From Vagococcus intermedius (lineage in GTDB: Bacteria > Bacillota > Bacilli > Lactobacillales > Vagococcaceae): a DNA stretch of 64,000 nucleotides. Under the pieces are notes generated by a model that saw only the letters and a list, made by a program, of their open reading frames with translations, was not told where the DNA came from and made no database searches. Positions 10,430 to 19,249 of the stretch are shown piece by piece. The DNA lies in assembly GCF_029144185.1 (NCBI RefSeq), contig NZ_CP110232.1, forward strand, positions 620,001 to 684,000, in the 5' to 3' direction. The number at the start of each line of letters is the position of its first letter. Within the stretch, counting starts at the first letter, position 1. The translations under genes and the position numbers were made by a program.

Positions 10430-11647
10430 ATGAGAGAATTTTATAAATCAAGAAAATTAGATAATGTAAGTTATGATGTAAGAGGTCCGGTTTTAGAAGA
10501 AGCTGATCGTATGATTGAAGAAGGCATTAATATCTTAAAGTTAAACACCGGAAACCCTGCACCATTCGGTTTTGATGCTCCCAATGAAATAGTAAGAGAC
10601 TTGATTATGAATGTGAGAGAATCTGAGGGATATTCTGATTCTAGAGGGATCTTTTCTGCACGCAAAGCGATCGAACAATATTGTCAACTAAGAGGCTTTC
10701 CTAACGTTACGATCAATGATATTTATACAGGAAATGGTGTGAGTGAGTTGATCACGATGAGTATGCAAGGCCTGCTAAATAATGGGGATGAAGTCTTGAT
10801 TCCAATGCCAGATTATCCTTTATGGACTGCTTCTGTTTCCTTGTCAGGAGGGACACCCGTGCATTATATTTGTGATGAGCAAGCTGAATGGAATCCCGAT
10901 TTAGATGATATTCGGAAGAAAGTTACCTCTAAAACTAAAGCTATTGTCATTATCAATCCTAATAACCCAACTGGGGCCTTGTACCCGAGAGAAATCCTTG
11001 AAGGCATTGCAGAAATTGCTCGCGAACATAATTTGATTATTTATGCAGATGAAATTTATGATCGTTTAGTGATGGATGGACTCGAACATATACCAATGGC
11101 AACTGTTGCGCCGGATTTATTTGTTGTCTCATTCAATGGTTTATCTAAGTCTCATCGAGTGGCAGGTTTTCGTTGTGGTTGGATGGTTTTAAGTGGAGAC
11201 AAGCGCTATGTGAAAGATTATATTGAAGGATTAAATATGCTGGCTTCAATGCGCCTATGTTCAAATGTTTTATCCCAACAAGTAATTCAAACGGCACTAG
11301 GTGGTTACCAAAGTAGTGATGAATTATTGTTACCGGGCGGACGTATCTACGAACAACGAGAGTTTATTACAAAAGCATTAAACGACATACCAGGTATCAC
11401 AGCAGTGAAGCCTAAAGCGGCTTTTTATATCTTTCCTAAGATTGATGTCAAAAAATTTAATATAAAAAATGATGAACAATTTATCTTAGATTTTTTGCAT
11501 AAGCATCATACTCTAATGGTGCATGGTGGTGGATTTAATTGGAATCAGCCAGATCATTTTAGAGTTGTTTATTTACCTAAGATAGAAGATTTACAAGAGA
11601 TGACGACAAATATGGCCGATTTTTTATCGACTTATCAACAACGTTAA
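10430..11647 (+). CDS. PLP-dependent aminotransferase, AlaA/AlaT-like
   Basis: This 405-residue fold-type I aminotransferase shows the family landmarks: NTGNPAPFGFDAP near the N-terminus, INPNNPTGALYPRE for substrate and PLP contacts, and YADEIYD. The Schiff-base lysine is K240 in SFNGLSKSHRVAGFRCGW. The whole sequence resembles alanine-forming aminotransferases of the E. coli AlaA type, which make alanine from pyruvate and glutamate. Substrate preference is inferred from that resemblance. It is monocistronic, with a convergent terminator shared with pgsA. Confidence 0.88.
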   Translation: MREFYKSRKLDNVSYDVRGPVLEEADRMIEEGINILKLNTGNPAPFGFDAPNEIVRDLIMNVRESEGYSDSRGIFSARKAIEQYCQLRGFPNVTINDIYTGNGVSELITMSMQGLLNNGDEVLIPMPDYPLWTASVSLSGGTPVHYICDEQAEWNPDLDDIRKKVTSKTKAIVIINPNNPTGALYPREILEGIAEIAREHNLIIYADEIYDRLVMDGLEHIPMATVAPDLFVVSFNGLSKSHRVAGFRCGWMVLSGDKRYVKDYIEGLNMLASMRLCSNVLSQQVIQTALGGYQSSDELLLPGGRIYEQREFITKALNDIPGITAVKPKAAFYIFPKIDVKKFNIKNDEQFILDFLHKHHTLMVHGGGFNWNQPDHFRVVYLPKIEDLQEMTTNMADFLSTYQQR

Positions 11648-11651
11648 CAGC

Positions 11652-11687
11652 AAAAAAGCAGGTAGTTTTAACTACCTGCTTTTTTTG
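11652..11687. terminator. Bidirectional terminator aminotransferase/pgsA
   Basis: AAAAAAGCAGGTAGT, a TTTA loop, then ACTACCTGCTTTTTT. It lies between two convergent genes, and the pgsA stop codon falls inside it. Confidence 0.88.
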
Positions 11688-12258
11688 TTTTTTTAAATAA
11701 ATAATAATATTCCCGAATATAAAGAATAAAAGAAAGGAGTAAGAAGGCAACCGTCAACCAAATTAAAGCATTATTAATAGGAGTGGATAGGTTGGGAAAT
11801 AATAATAAGACGAACATGGTGACATAGAAAACAGCAGTCGAGACTTTTCCAAACCATTTAGCACCATCTAATTTCATGTTCTTTTTTAATAATAACCAGC
11901 CTGATATCAGCATAAATAGTTCTTTGATTACCAATAAAATGGCAACGGACCACATCTGTGGATGATAAATAATTAAACTGAAAGCTAACGCGGCCTGTGT
12001 TAATTTATCAGCGACTGGATCAAGTAATTTGCCTAATTCAGTTATTAAATTAAATTTTCTTGCAATCCAACCATCTAATAAATCAGTCAAGCCTGATAGT
12101 AAAATAAGAGCTGCAGCCCAATAAAAATCAGTATCATCCTTTGCATTTAAAATAACACTTAAGTAAATAGGAACTAAGATAATGCGACAGGTTGATAGAA
12201 TATTTGGAATCGTAAAAATATCGCGACGCCAGTTAAGAGAATCCGGTAAAATCTTCAT
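11668..12258 (-). CDS. pgsA: CDP-diacylglycerol--glycerol-3-phosphate 3-phosphatidyltransferase
   Basis: This 196-residue integral membrane enzyme commits CDP-diacylglycerol to phosphatidylglycerol synthesis. The CDP-alcohol phosphotransferase motif is complete: D59, D62, G63, A66, R67, G76, D80 and D84 within DLLDGWIARKFN and ELGKLLDPVAD. Several hydrophobic helices follow and the tail is basic. Length is normal. It is transcribed alone and convergently with the aminotransferase; the copy usually found near cinA/recA in Bacillota is here placed elsewhere. Confidence 0.93.
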   Translation of the reverse strand: MKILPDSLNWRRDIFTIPNILSTCRIILVPIYLSVILNAKDDTDFYWAAALILLSGLTDLLDGWIARKFNLITELGKLLDPVADKLTQAALAFSLIIYHPQMWSVAILLVIKELFMLISGWLLLKKNMKLDGAKWFGKVSTAVFYVTMFVLLLFPNLSTPINNALIWLTVAFLLLSFILYIREYYYLFKKTKKAGS

Positions 12259-12405
12259 GGTTAAATAACCTCTATTTCTGAATAATTAATTAATATAGTA
12301 TAACACAAAATGCAAATAGGGTGGTCTTGATTACTGTAAAAAATAAAAGACTAGGATAATAAGTGAGTTTAAAATATATCCGCATAGAATAGAAGAGTCG
12401 ATTAG

Positions 12406-12449
12406 TGGTATACACCAATCTTGACATTTGCGTTAATTAGGCGTAATTT
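12406..12449 (+). promoter_or_regulatory. nagA promoter with NagR/DasR-like operator
   Basis: TTGACA (12421-12426) and TAATTT (12444-12449) are spaced by 17 bp, 40 bp before the nagA start. Directly upstream, TGGTATACACCA (12406-12417) matches 10 of 12 bases of TGGTCTAGACCA, the site of GntR/HutC-type amino-sugar regulators (NagR/YvoA, DasR) as I remember it. The operator abuts the -35, so a bound repressor would block RNA polymerase. Confidence 0.65.
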
Positions 12450-12488
12450 AGAGTATATAAAAGCTAGTACGTGGAAGGAGAAATTCAA

Positions 12489-13634
12489 ATGACAAAATAT
12501 ATAAAAGCTGATAAATTTTTTCTTAAAAGTGGGATGGTAGGACCTGGTTACCTGGCTGTTGATGGAGGGGTATTTGGTGAGTTCTCTAAAGAGATCAGTG
12601 AAGGGCAAGAAATCATTGATTATACAGGAAAATGGATTGCTCCAGGGTTAGTTGATACACATATCCATGGTTATATGAATCATGATGTTATGGATAATGA
12701 CGCAGAAGGCATCAAAGTAATGTCAGAAGGTCTATTGTCTTGTGGGGTGACTTCATTCTTACCAACAACGCTAACTTCTTCTCGAGAATTATTAACAAAA
12801 GTCGCTAAAACGATTGGGGATAGCTATCAAGAAGTTAAGGGTGCTAAAATTCAAGGAATTTACTTTGAAGGACCATTTTTTACTGAAAAATATAAGGGAG
12901 CACAAAATCCCGGTTATTTTTCTGATCCAAGTATCGAAGTATTTAATGAATGGCAAGAAGCCTCAGGCGGCTTAATTAAAAAAATAGCTTTAGCACCAGA
13001 ACGTGAAGGTGTATCTGAATTTGTTAAAGAGGTAACCAGTCAAGGGGTAGTCGTTGCTTTAGGTCACAGTGATGCAACGTTAGAAGAGGCTCAAAAAGCA
13101 GTTGAAGCAGGCGCAAGTGTTTTTGTCCATGCGTTCAACGGGATGCGTGGCTTACATCATCGTGAACCTGGTATGGTAGGTGCAACAATGACATTACATG
13201 ATGTGTATGCTGAATTAATTTGTGATGGTCATCATGTTCACCATAAAGCAATGGATGTTTTAATTAAAACAAAAGGTCATGATCATATTGCCTTAATTAC
13301 CGATTGTATGATGGCTGGCGGGATGCCTGATGGTGATTACATGTTAGGTGAGTTTCCTGTGACTGTAGCAGGTGGTACAGCACGTATGGAAAGTGGTAAC
13401 TTAGCCGGAAGTATTTTAAAATTAAAAGAAGCACTTAAAAATGTAGTCGATTGGGGTATGGCTACACCAGAACAAGCAGTTATGATGGCAAGTTTGATTC
13501 CTGCTGTTAGCTGTAATATTGATGATAAATGTGGTGTGATTGCGTCAGGTCGAGATGCTGATTTCATTGTGTTATCAAATAAATTAGAATTAGAAGCAAC
13601 TTATCTAGACGGTATCAAACGTTATGAAGCATAA
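12489..13634 (+). CDS. nagA: N-acetylglucosamine-6-phosphate deacetylase
   Basis: This 381-residue metal-dependent amidohydrolase removes acetate from GlcNAc-6-phosphate, the first committed step in amino-sugar breakdown and in recycling of cell-wall sugars. The metal-site HIH is at residues 58-60 (DTHIHGYMNHD). Further motifs are VALGHSDAT, HAFNGMRGLHHREPG and ITDCMMAGG. I chose the ATG at 12489 because GGAAGGAG sits at the right distance; the open frame extends 18 nt further but without a ribosome site. nagB is not adjacent. The upstream operator suggests control by a NagR-like repressor released by glucosamine-6-phosphate. Confidence 0.95.
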   Translation: MTKYIKADKFFLKSGMVGPGYLAVDGGVFGEFSKEISEGQEIIDYTGKWIAPGLVDTHIHGYMNHDVMDNDAEGIKVMSEGLLSCGVTSFLPTTLTSSRELLTKVAKTIGDSYQEVKGAKIQGIYFEGPFFTEKYKGAQNPGYFSDPSIEVFNEWQEASGGLIKKIALAPEREGVSEFVKEVTSQGVVVALGHSDATLEEAQKAVEAGASVFVHAFNGMRGLHHREPGMVGATMTLHDVYAELICDGHHVHHKAMDVLIKTKGHDHIALITDCMMAGGMPDGDYMLGEFPVTVAGGTARMESGNLAGSILKLKEALKNVVDWGMATPEQAVMMASLIPAVSCNIDDKCGVIASGRDADFIVLSNKLELEATYLDGIKRYEA

Positions 13635-13670
13635 AAAAAATGCATGAGCGAATTGCTCATGCATTTTTTT
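13635..13670. terminator. Terminator after nagA
   Basis: AAAAAATGCATGAGC, GAATT loop, GCTCATGCATTTTTT. Near-symmetric A and T runs make it usable in both directions for nagA and the convergent gene. Confidence 0.88.
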
Positions 13671-14256
13671 ATTTTTTTCCAAACAATCTAGCAAGTAGTC
13701 CTTTTTTCTGTTTAGGAGTGGATGTAGTATTTGATACCACTTCTTGTGACTCACTTTGAAGTGGTTCTTTGCTTTGGTGCGACGATTCAGGTTTTATTTG
13801 AGACGTCTCCTCATGTGCGAGACTATCGTCATTGTTAGCTGTATCGATCGTCTCTGACAGCTCGCTACTCTCATAAGTAGGAATAATAGAAGAACTAAGA
13901 GTATGTTCTTCGTAGCTGACAAAAAAGTCAATGACAGGCATATCAAAAGTTTCAACATCGGCTTTAACCATAGTATTAGGTACGACAAAAACTTGTGAAT
14001 CACTAGCTAAAATAAAATCACCATCAATTGTCATCGCCACAACTTTGACAACCTCTAAATCAAAATCAGTTGGAGTCAAGGTGATTTCAGAAGCAAGTTC
14101 TTCCAAATTTGTTTTAAATAAGCGATTAATCCGATCTTGATCAAGCAAGAAAAACTCATTGTATTGATAAATACGACGGTCGTCAAAGTGCTTAACAAAG
14201 GTTGTGACCGTTGTATCTTTTAATAAATGTTGTAATGTTACAAAGACGTGTTCCAT
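13669..14256 (-). CDS. Conserved hypothetical protein, acidic with a basic tail
   Basis: I do not recognise this 195-residue protein. The first ~130 residues look globular (VFVTLQHLLKDTTVTTFVKHFDD; DFDLEVVKVVAMTIDGDFILAS). A low-complexity S/E/T-rich linker follows (about 130-180), and it ends in a basic amphipathic tail, KQKKGLLARLFGKK. No signal peptide or membrane helix is visible, so it is probably cytoplasmic; the tail could touch membrane or nucleic acid. It lies 12 nt before the nuclease gene on the same strand and is likely co-transcribed with it. Confidence 0.7.
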   Translation of the reverse strand: MEHVFVTLQHLLKDTTVTTFVKHFDDRRIYQYNEFFLLDQDRINRLFKTNLEELASEITLTPTDFDLEVVKVVAMTIDGDFILASDSQVFVVPNTMVKADVETFDMPVIDFFVSYEEHTLSSSIIPTYESSELSETIDTANNDDSLAHEETSQIKPESSHQSKEPLQSESQEVVSNTTSTPKQKKGLLARLFGKK

Positions 14257-14268
14257 AAAGCACTCCTC

Positions 14269-14973
14269 CTATTTTTGATTTAATATCGTAATATTGAAAT
14301 TAATGGTTTGCTGTGGGTCTAAACTTTGCCCTTCCATTCTAATTTCTGTTGGCAAAGGTTCGTCCCCCTCATATACAGGGTAGACACGATATCGTATTGT
14401 TTTTCCTTTGTCTGCTGCTGCTCGTACCATATTTTCATACTTTGTCATCATGGGGGTGTTAACGGGGTTTTGATAAATGGTAACTAAATTTTTATACTCA
14501 TCACCACTTCCACCTAATTGACGCCCAATGATATGCCCACGTGAATGATTGTATGGATCTAAACCAGAAATAAAACCTGGTGGTCGCACATCTGGATTTG
14601 CTTTAGTCCCTGTATTGATCATTTTTGGAGTAATAAGAGCATCAGCCCCAGTTGGACGATCATATTGGTCTACTGAATGATACTCAATCCATCCTTTTGA
14701 ACTGTTCTTTAACTCATCAGCTGTAAAAGTTGCGTTGCCATTTTCGATAATTCCAGGGTTTTGACCTTCTTTTGGAATAGGTGCCTCTTTTTTTGATGAG
14801 TTATTATTTTTTGGACGATATTTTTGACTTTGCTTTGGCTGATCGACTTCAAAGATGTCTTTTACAAAATCTGGTGTTTGAACACCGAATGCACCTAAGA
14901 TTAGAATAACAACCGTCCCAATTGCTATAATAGTTGGACTTAACTTAGGTGTATTGTTTCTTTTTTTTGCCAT
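14269..14973 (-). CDS. Membrane-anchored DNA/RNA non-specific endonuclease (NucA/EndA type)
   Basis: This 234-residue protein has an N-terminal hydrophobic anchor (residues ~11-30), a charged linker (40-75), then a beta-beta-alpha-metal nuclease domain. The catalytic HxxGR-type motif reads SRGHIIGRQLGGSG (SRGH at 144-147), where many relatives have DRGH or NRGH; the general-base histidine is retained. Asparagines in EYKNLVTIYQNPVNT fit the metal site. It acts outside the membrane, either in DNA scavenging or degradation, or like EndA in uptake. The start at 14973 has GAGGGA 5 nt upstream; an upstream in-frame ATG at 15009 lacks one. Confidence 0.87.
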   Translation of the reverse strand: MAKKRNNTPKLSPTIIAIGTVVILILGAFGVQTPDFVKDIFEVDQPKQSQKYRPKNNNSSKKEAPIPKEGQNPGIIENGNATFTADELKNSSKGWIEYHSVDQYDRPTGADALITPKMINTGTKANPDVRPPGFISGLDPYNHSRGHIIGRQLGGSGDEYKNLVTIYQNPVNTPMMTKYENMVRAAADKGKTIRYRVYPVYEGDEPLPTEIRMEGQSLDPQQTINFNITILNQK

Positions 14974-15131
14974 GCTATCCCTCTTTTCTATCAATGGTAT
15001 TATACGCAATTTTTAGGAATAACTCAAAGAGTATTTCATGAGAAATATCGATAGTAATCAGTTATAATAAAACTTATTAAGTTGTTTTTATAATAGGTTC
15101 TTTAAAAACAACGCCAAAAGGAGTGAATCAT

Positions 15132-15833
15132 GTGAGTTACGTAGAGATATCAAATGTTTACAAACGTTATGAAATGGGAGAAACAACGATTGTCGCTAAT
15201 AATGATATTAATTTTTCAATTGATAAAGGTGAATTTGTCGTCATCTTAGGTCCCAGCGGTGCCGGAAAATCTACTGTTTTAAATATTTTAGGTGGGATGG
15301 ATAGTTGTGATGAGGGAAATATACTAGTTGATGGCGTGGATATTGCTAAATTTAATGAACGGAAACTAACGACTTATCGTCGGATTGATGTGGGGTTTGT
15401 TTTTCAATTTTATAATTTAGTCCCAAATTTAACAGCTAAAGAAAATGTTGAGTTAGCGTCACAAGTCTCACCTAAGGCTCTAGATGTGGATGCCGTGTTA
15501 GAGCAAGTAGGTCTTGTTAATAGAAAAAGTAATTTTCCTGCTCAACTTTCAGGAGGAGAGCAACAAAGAGTGGCGATTGCACGTGCCTTGGCTAAAAATC
15601 CCAAGTTATTACTATGTGATGAACCAACAGGTGCGCTTGATTATGAAACAGGTAAACAAATTTTAAAGTTACTTCAAGATAGTTGTCGCAAGACCGGAAC
15701 GACTGTCATTGTTATCACCCATAACTCTGCTATTTCCCCAATGGCAGATCGGGTGATTAGAATTAATGATGCTAAAGTTCGAAGTATTGAAGTGAACGAA
15801 AATCCAACACCTGTTGAAAAGATTGAATGGTAG
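15132..15833 (+). CDS. ABC transporter ATP-binding protein (MacB/LolD type)
   Basis: This 233-residue ATPase has Walker [10 protein letters not shown] at residues 40-48, signature LSGGEQQR at 139-146, and Walker [12 protein letters not shown] at 160-170. It is of the subfamily that pairs with FtsX-like mechanotransmission permeases, and the partner follows after 6 nt. I chose the GTG at 15132, because AAAAGGAG lies 8 nt before it; an earlier in-frame GTG at 15123 overlaps the ribosome site itself. The substrate is unknown; relatives act in lipoprotein trafficking, peptide export or envelope stress. Confidence 0.93.
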   Translation: MSYVEISNVYKRYEMGETTIVANNDINFSIDKGEFVVILGPSGAGKSTVLNILGGMDSCDEGNILVDGVDIAKFNERKLTTYRRIDVGFVFQFYNLVPNLTAKENVELASQVSPKALDVDAVLEQVGLVNRKSNFPAQLSGGEQQRVAIARALAKNPKLLLCDEPTGALDYETGKQILKLLQDSCRKTGTTVIVITHNSAISPMADRVIRINDAKVRSIEVNENPTPVEKIEW

Positions 15834-15839
15834 GGGAAA

Positions 15840-18563
15840 ATGATGAAGAAAACATCATTATATAAATCAATTTGGCGTGAAATATTTGCTTCTAAAGCAC
15901 GCTTCTTTTCAATCATGGGGATTATTTTATTAGGGGTCTGTTTTTATGCAGGCATTAAAGCCACAGGACCCAATATGCTTAAAAGTGCTGATCACTATTT
16001 TTCAGAAAAAAAATTAATGGATCAACAAGTAATCTCAACAATGGGAATAACGGATGAAGATGTCACTCTTTTGGAACAGGCAAATTTTATTAAAGAAGTA
16101 GTCCCAGGGTATAGTGTTGATTTAAATATGTCTGAGACAAATCGTGTGGTTCGTTTTTTCTCACTTCCTCAGCTGCAGTCAGATGACTTAAACCAGTATG
16201 AAGTTGTGTCAGGTAGATTGCCTAACAAGCCTAATGAAATTGCTTTAGATAATTTGGCTTTCTTATTAGGGGAGTATAAATTAGGTGAATCATTTGAAAT
16301 AAATAAAAAATCGGACACGAAAGAAATTTTTGAAGTAGGACAGTATAAAGTTGTAGGCTTTGTAAACTCACCACTTTATGTGGAAAATATGTCTCGAGGC
16401 AATACCCAAGTAGGCAAAGGTTCCATCGATTATTTTGCAGTTTTACCAGAAACTGAATTTAACATAGAGACTTATACAAGTGTATCTATGAGATTTAAAG
16501 AAACAGATAAGGCAACAGCTTATTCGAAACAATATGATCACGCTTTAACAAACTCTACAAAGGAAGTGGAGAAACTATTTAGTAAGCGTGGAAAAGAACG
16601 ATTAGCTAGTATTAAGGAAGAGGCTAAAAAACCGCTAGATAAAGCGAAGTTAGAGCTAACTGATGGTCAAATTAAATTAGCAAAAGCGAAAAAAGAGCTA
16701 AGGGAAGGTGAAAAAGCTTTAGGTGTGGCTGAAAAACAAGGAATACCTGACGTTGCTTTAACCGAGATGACTAAAAAGATAGCGATAGGTAAAAGTCAAA
16801 TTGAAAAAGAAGAGAGGACGTTACGAACAGCTGAGGTCAGTTTATCTGAAAAAGAACAAGAATTAACCAAGCTAAAAGCGCCAAAGTATTTTTATTTAAC
16901 TCGGGATGATAATCCAGGCTATACGGAGTATCAAGAAAATGCGAAAAGGATTTCTTCAATAGCCACTGTTTTTCCAGTATTTTTCTTTATGATTGCTGCT
17001 TTAGTTAGTCTAACAACCATGACACGTATGGTTGAAGAAAAAAGAAGTGAAATCGGGACACTAAAAGCGCTAGGATATCGCAACTGGGAGATTTCACTAA
17101 AATACATTATCTATGCGACGATGGCTAGCTTATTAGGTGCTATTTTAGGTTTAGTCATTGGCTTCAATGTGTTTCCTAAAGTTATTATCGATGCTTATGG
17201 GGCTTTGTACAATCTGCCACAGATAGGAACTATTTATTATTGGAATTACTCAATGCAGTCAGTAAGTGTTGCTTTGATGTGTACGTTATTATCTGCTTTG
17301 GTGGTATTACGTTATGATTTATTTAGCACCCCAGCTAGTTTGATGCGCCCTAAAGCACCTAAGGCCGGAAAGCGTATTTTATTAGAGCGAGTCACTTTTA
17401 TATGGCGCCGTTTTGATTTTAATCAGAAAGTCACAGCGCGTAACTTATTCAGGTATAAGCAAAGAATGTTTATGACAATTTTTGGTATTGCCGGTTGTAT
17501 GGCACTGATTATTACTGGTTTTGGTTTACGTGATTCTATTTCAGATGTTGTTGAACTTCAGTTTAATAAATTATGGCACTATCAAGGAGTGGTCACTTAT
17601 AATGAAAACTCTTCTAAAACTGAAGAAGATGAGTACCAAAAATTAGTAAAGACGATACCTGAAATTAAGCAACGTTTAATCTTATCGCAACAAGCAATGG
17701 AAGTGAAGAAAGAAAATGTTGCCACACAAAAAGTCACGGTCAATGTTCCTAATGATACGAGTAAGTTACCTGATTTTATGTTATTTAATAACCGACAGAC
17801 AGGTGAGGTTTATCAGTTAGATGAGACAGGTGCCATCGTGAATGAAAAGTTAGCCAAACTATTTAAAGTTAAAGCAGGGGATTATTTACAAGTGAGTGGT
17901 AGTGATAATCAACTTTATGACATAAAAATTGCTCATGTTGTTGAAAACTATGCCATGCATTTTATATATATGACACCAGCTTATTATCAAAAAGTGATGA
18001 AAGAAGCGCCAACATTTAATTCTGAATTGTTATTATTGAAAGAACAACCAACACAAAAACGTGAAGATGATTTATCAGAAAAATTAATGGCAGCAGGTAA
18101 AATAGCTAATGTTACTTTTTTAAGCCAAACAAGCAGTGCGATGGATGATACGATTTCAAGTTTGAATGTGGTAGTCTGGGTACTGATAACCTCAGCTGCA
18201 GCTCTAGCCTTTATTGTGTTGTATAATTTAACAAATATTAACATATCAGAAAGAATACGCGAGTTATCAACGATTAAGGTTTTGGGATTTTATAATAAAG
18301 AAGTCACGATGTATGTTTATCGAGAGAACAATATTCTAACAGTTCTTGGTATTTTAGTAGGGTGTGGCGTAGGGAAGTTATTACATGGTTTTGTTTTAGA
18401 AACGGCAGAAGTTGATATGTTGATGTTCTCACCTACCATACATGGAGTGAGCTATCTTTATTCAGCATTATTAACTGCCTTATTTTCATTATTAGTCATG
18501 ATAGCCATGCATCAAAAATTAAAAAAAGTTGATATGATTGAAGCTTTAAAATCAAATGAATAA
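15840..18563 (+). CDS. FtsX-like ABC transporter permease with extracellular coiled coil
   Basis: This 907-residue membrane protein has one N-terminal transmembrane helix (~19-41), a large extracellular region containing a charged coiled coil (~250-345), then an FtsX core. The core repeats the TRMVEEKRSEIGTLKALG motif later as INISERIRELSTIKVLG, each followed by helices. Two FtsX modules give the usual four-helix-pair design. It forms a transporter with the ATPase just upstream. The gene opens with two successive ATGs (15840, 15843), with GGGG upstream. Function is inferred only as envelope export or remodelling. Confidence 0.88.
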   Translation: MMKKTSLYKSIWREIFASKARFFSIMGIILLGVCFYAGIKATGPNMLKSADHYFSEKKLMDQQVISTMGITDEDVTLLEQANFIKEVVPGYSVDLNMSETNRVVRFFSLPQLQSDDLNQYEVVSGRLPNKPNEIALDNLAFLLGEYKLGESFEINKKSDTKEIFEVGQYKVVGFVNSPLYVENMSRGNTQVGKGSIDYFAVLPETEFNIETYTSVSMRFKETDKATAYSKQYDHALTNSTKEVEKLFSKRGKERLASIKEEAKKPLDKAKLELTDGQIKLAKAKKELREGEKALGVAEKQGIPDVALTEMTKKIAIGKSQIEKEERTLRTAEVSLSEKEQELTKLKAPKYFYLTRDDNPGYTEYQENAKRISSIATVFPVFFFMIAALVSLTTMTRMVEEKRSEIGTLKALGYRNWEISLKYIIYATMASLLGAILGLVIGFNVFPKVIIDAYGALYNLPQIGTIYYWNYSMQSVSVALMCTLLSALVVLRYDLFSTPASLMRPKAPKAGKRILLERVTFIWRRFDFNQKVTARNLFRYKQRMFMTIFGIAGCMALIITGFGLRDSISDVVELQFNKLWHYQGVVTYNENSSKTEEDEYQKLVKTIPEIKQRLILSQQAMEVKKENVATQKVTVNVPNDTSKLPDFMLFNNRQTGEVYQLDETGAIVNEKLAKLFKVKAGDYLQVSGSDNQLYDIKIAHVVENYAMHFIYMTPAYYQKVMKEAPTFNSELLLLKEQPTQKREDDLSEKLMAAGKIANVTFLSQTSSAMDDTISSLNVVVWVLITSAAALAFIVLYNLTNINISERIRELSTIKVLGFYNKEVTMYVYRENNILTVLGILVGCGVGKLLHGFVLETAEVDMLMFSPTIHGVSYLYSALLTALFSLLVMIAMHQKLKKVDMIEALKSNE

Positions 18564-18567
18564 GAAA

Positions 18568-18598
18568 ATAGCCAATAGTGATATTGGCTGTTTTTTTT
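18568..18598 (+). terminator. Terminator of the ABC exporter operon
   Basis: AGCCAATA (18570-18577), GTGA loop, TATTGGCT (18582-18589), then nine Ts. Confidence 0.85.
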
Positions 18599-18696
18599 TA
18601 TTACTTGCTATTAAATTAAAAAAAGACTAGTATACGATTAAGAAGCTTTTAATTATATGATAGGTTTAAATCAGTTAGAAATAGGAGGTGTCGTTT

Positions 18697-19227
18697 ATGA
18701 GTAGCGCTGTTGAGATGACAACAATTTACTTTTATGTCTTAATAGTCTGTGCAAGCTTGTCCGTTTTATTAGTTTTTTTCGGTGATATATTGGAAGTTGA
18801 CGGCCCTATTGCCCCAATTTTAGTGATCCCGTGGCTAGCTTTTTCTTCGTTAGGCGGTTATTTAGGAGAGCACTTTAGTGGCTTGAATAGCTTTTTAATT
18901 TTATTTATATCCGCTTTAATAGCGACAGTGATAGTATTTTTTCTAAACTTTTATGTGATTGTTCCCATAAAAAATGCTGATGCCACACTATCGTCGTCTG
19001 AAAAAGACTGGGAAGGTCGAATTGGGCAAGTAGTCACACCGATACCTCAAAAGGGTATGGGAGAAATTTTGTTAAAAAATGTGACAGGAGCAACGACGCG
19101 TCCTGCCAAGTGGTATGAAGTCCCACAAAAAAATGTCAGTAAACAAGGTGAAAAAGTCCTAATCATTGAGATAAAAGATCGAGTTTGTTATGTAATCCCT
19201 TATGATGAGACTGTTAATTTTAATTAA
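18697..19227 (+). CDS. NfeD/YuaF-like membrane protein
   Basis: This 176-residue protein has three hydrophobic segments in its first ~100 residues and a soluble OB-fold-like C-terminal domain (GRIGQVVTPIPQKGMGEILLKN...). Size, layout and position before a flotillin gene match Bacillus YuaF, the NfeD-family partner of FloT in functional membrane microdomains. The AGGAGG site lies 8 nt before the ATG at 18697, which decides the start over an in-frame GTG at 18688. It is cotranscribed with the next gene (22-nt gap). Confidence 0.85.
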   Translation: MSSAVEMTTIYFYVLIVCASLSVLLVFFGDILEVDGPIAPILVIPWLAFSSLGGYLGEHFSGLNSFLILFISALIATVIVFFLNFYVIVPIKNADATLSSSEKDWEGRIGQVVTPIPQKGMGEILLKNVTGATTRPAKWYEVPQKNVSKQGEKVLIIEIKDRVCYVIPYDETVNFN

Positions 19228-19249
19228 ACAAAAAATTGGAGGTAATTAA

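Noticed and set aside
15123-15131. GTG 15123 as start of the ABC ATPase
   Set aside because: This codon overlaps the AGGAG ribosome site; GTG 15132 is correctly spaced behind it.
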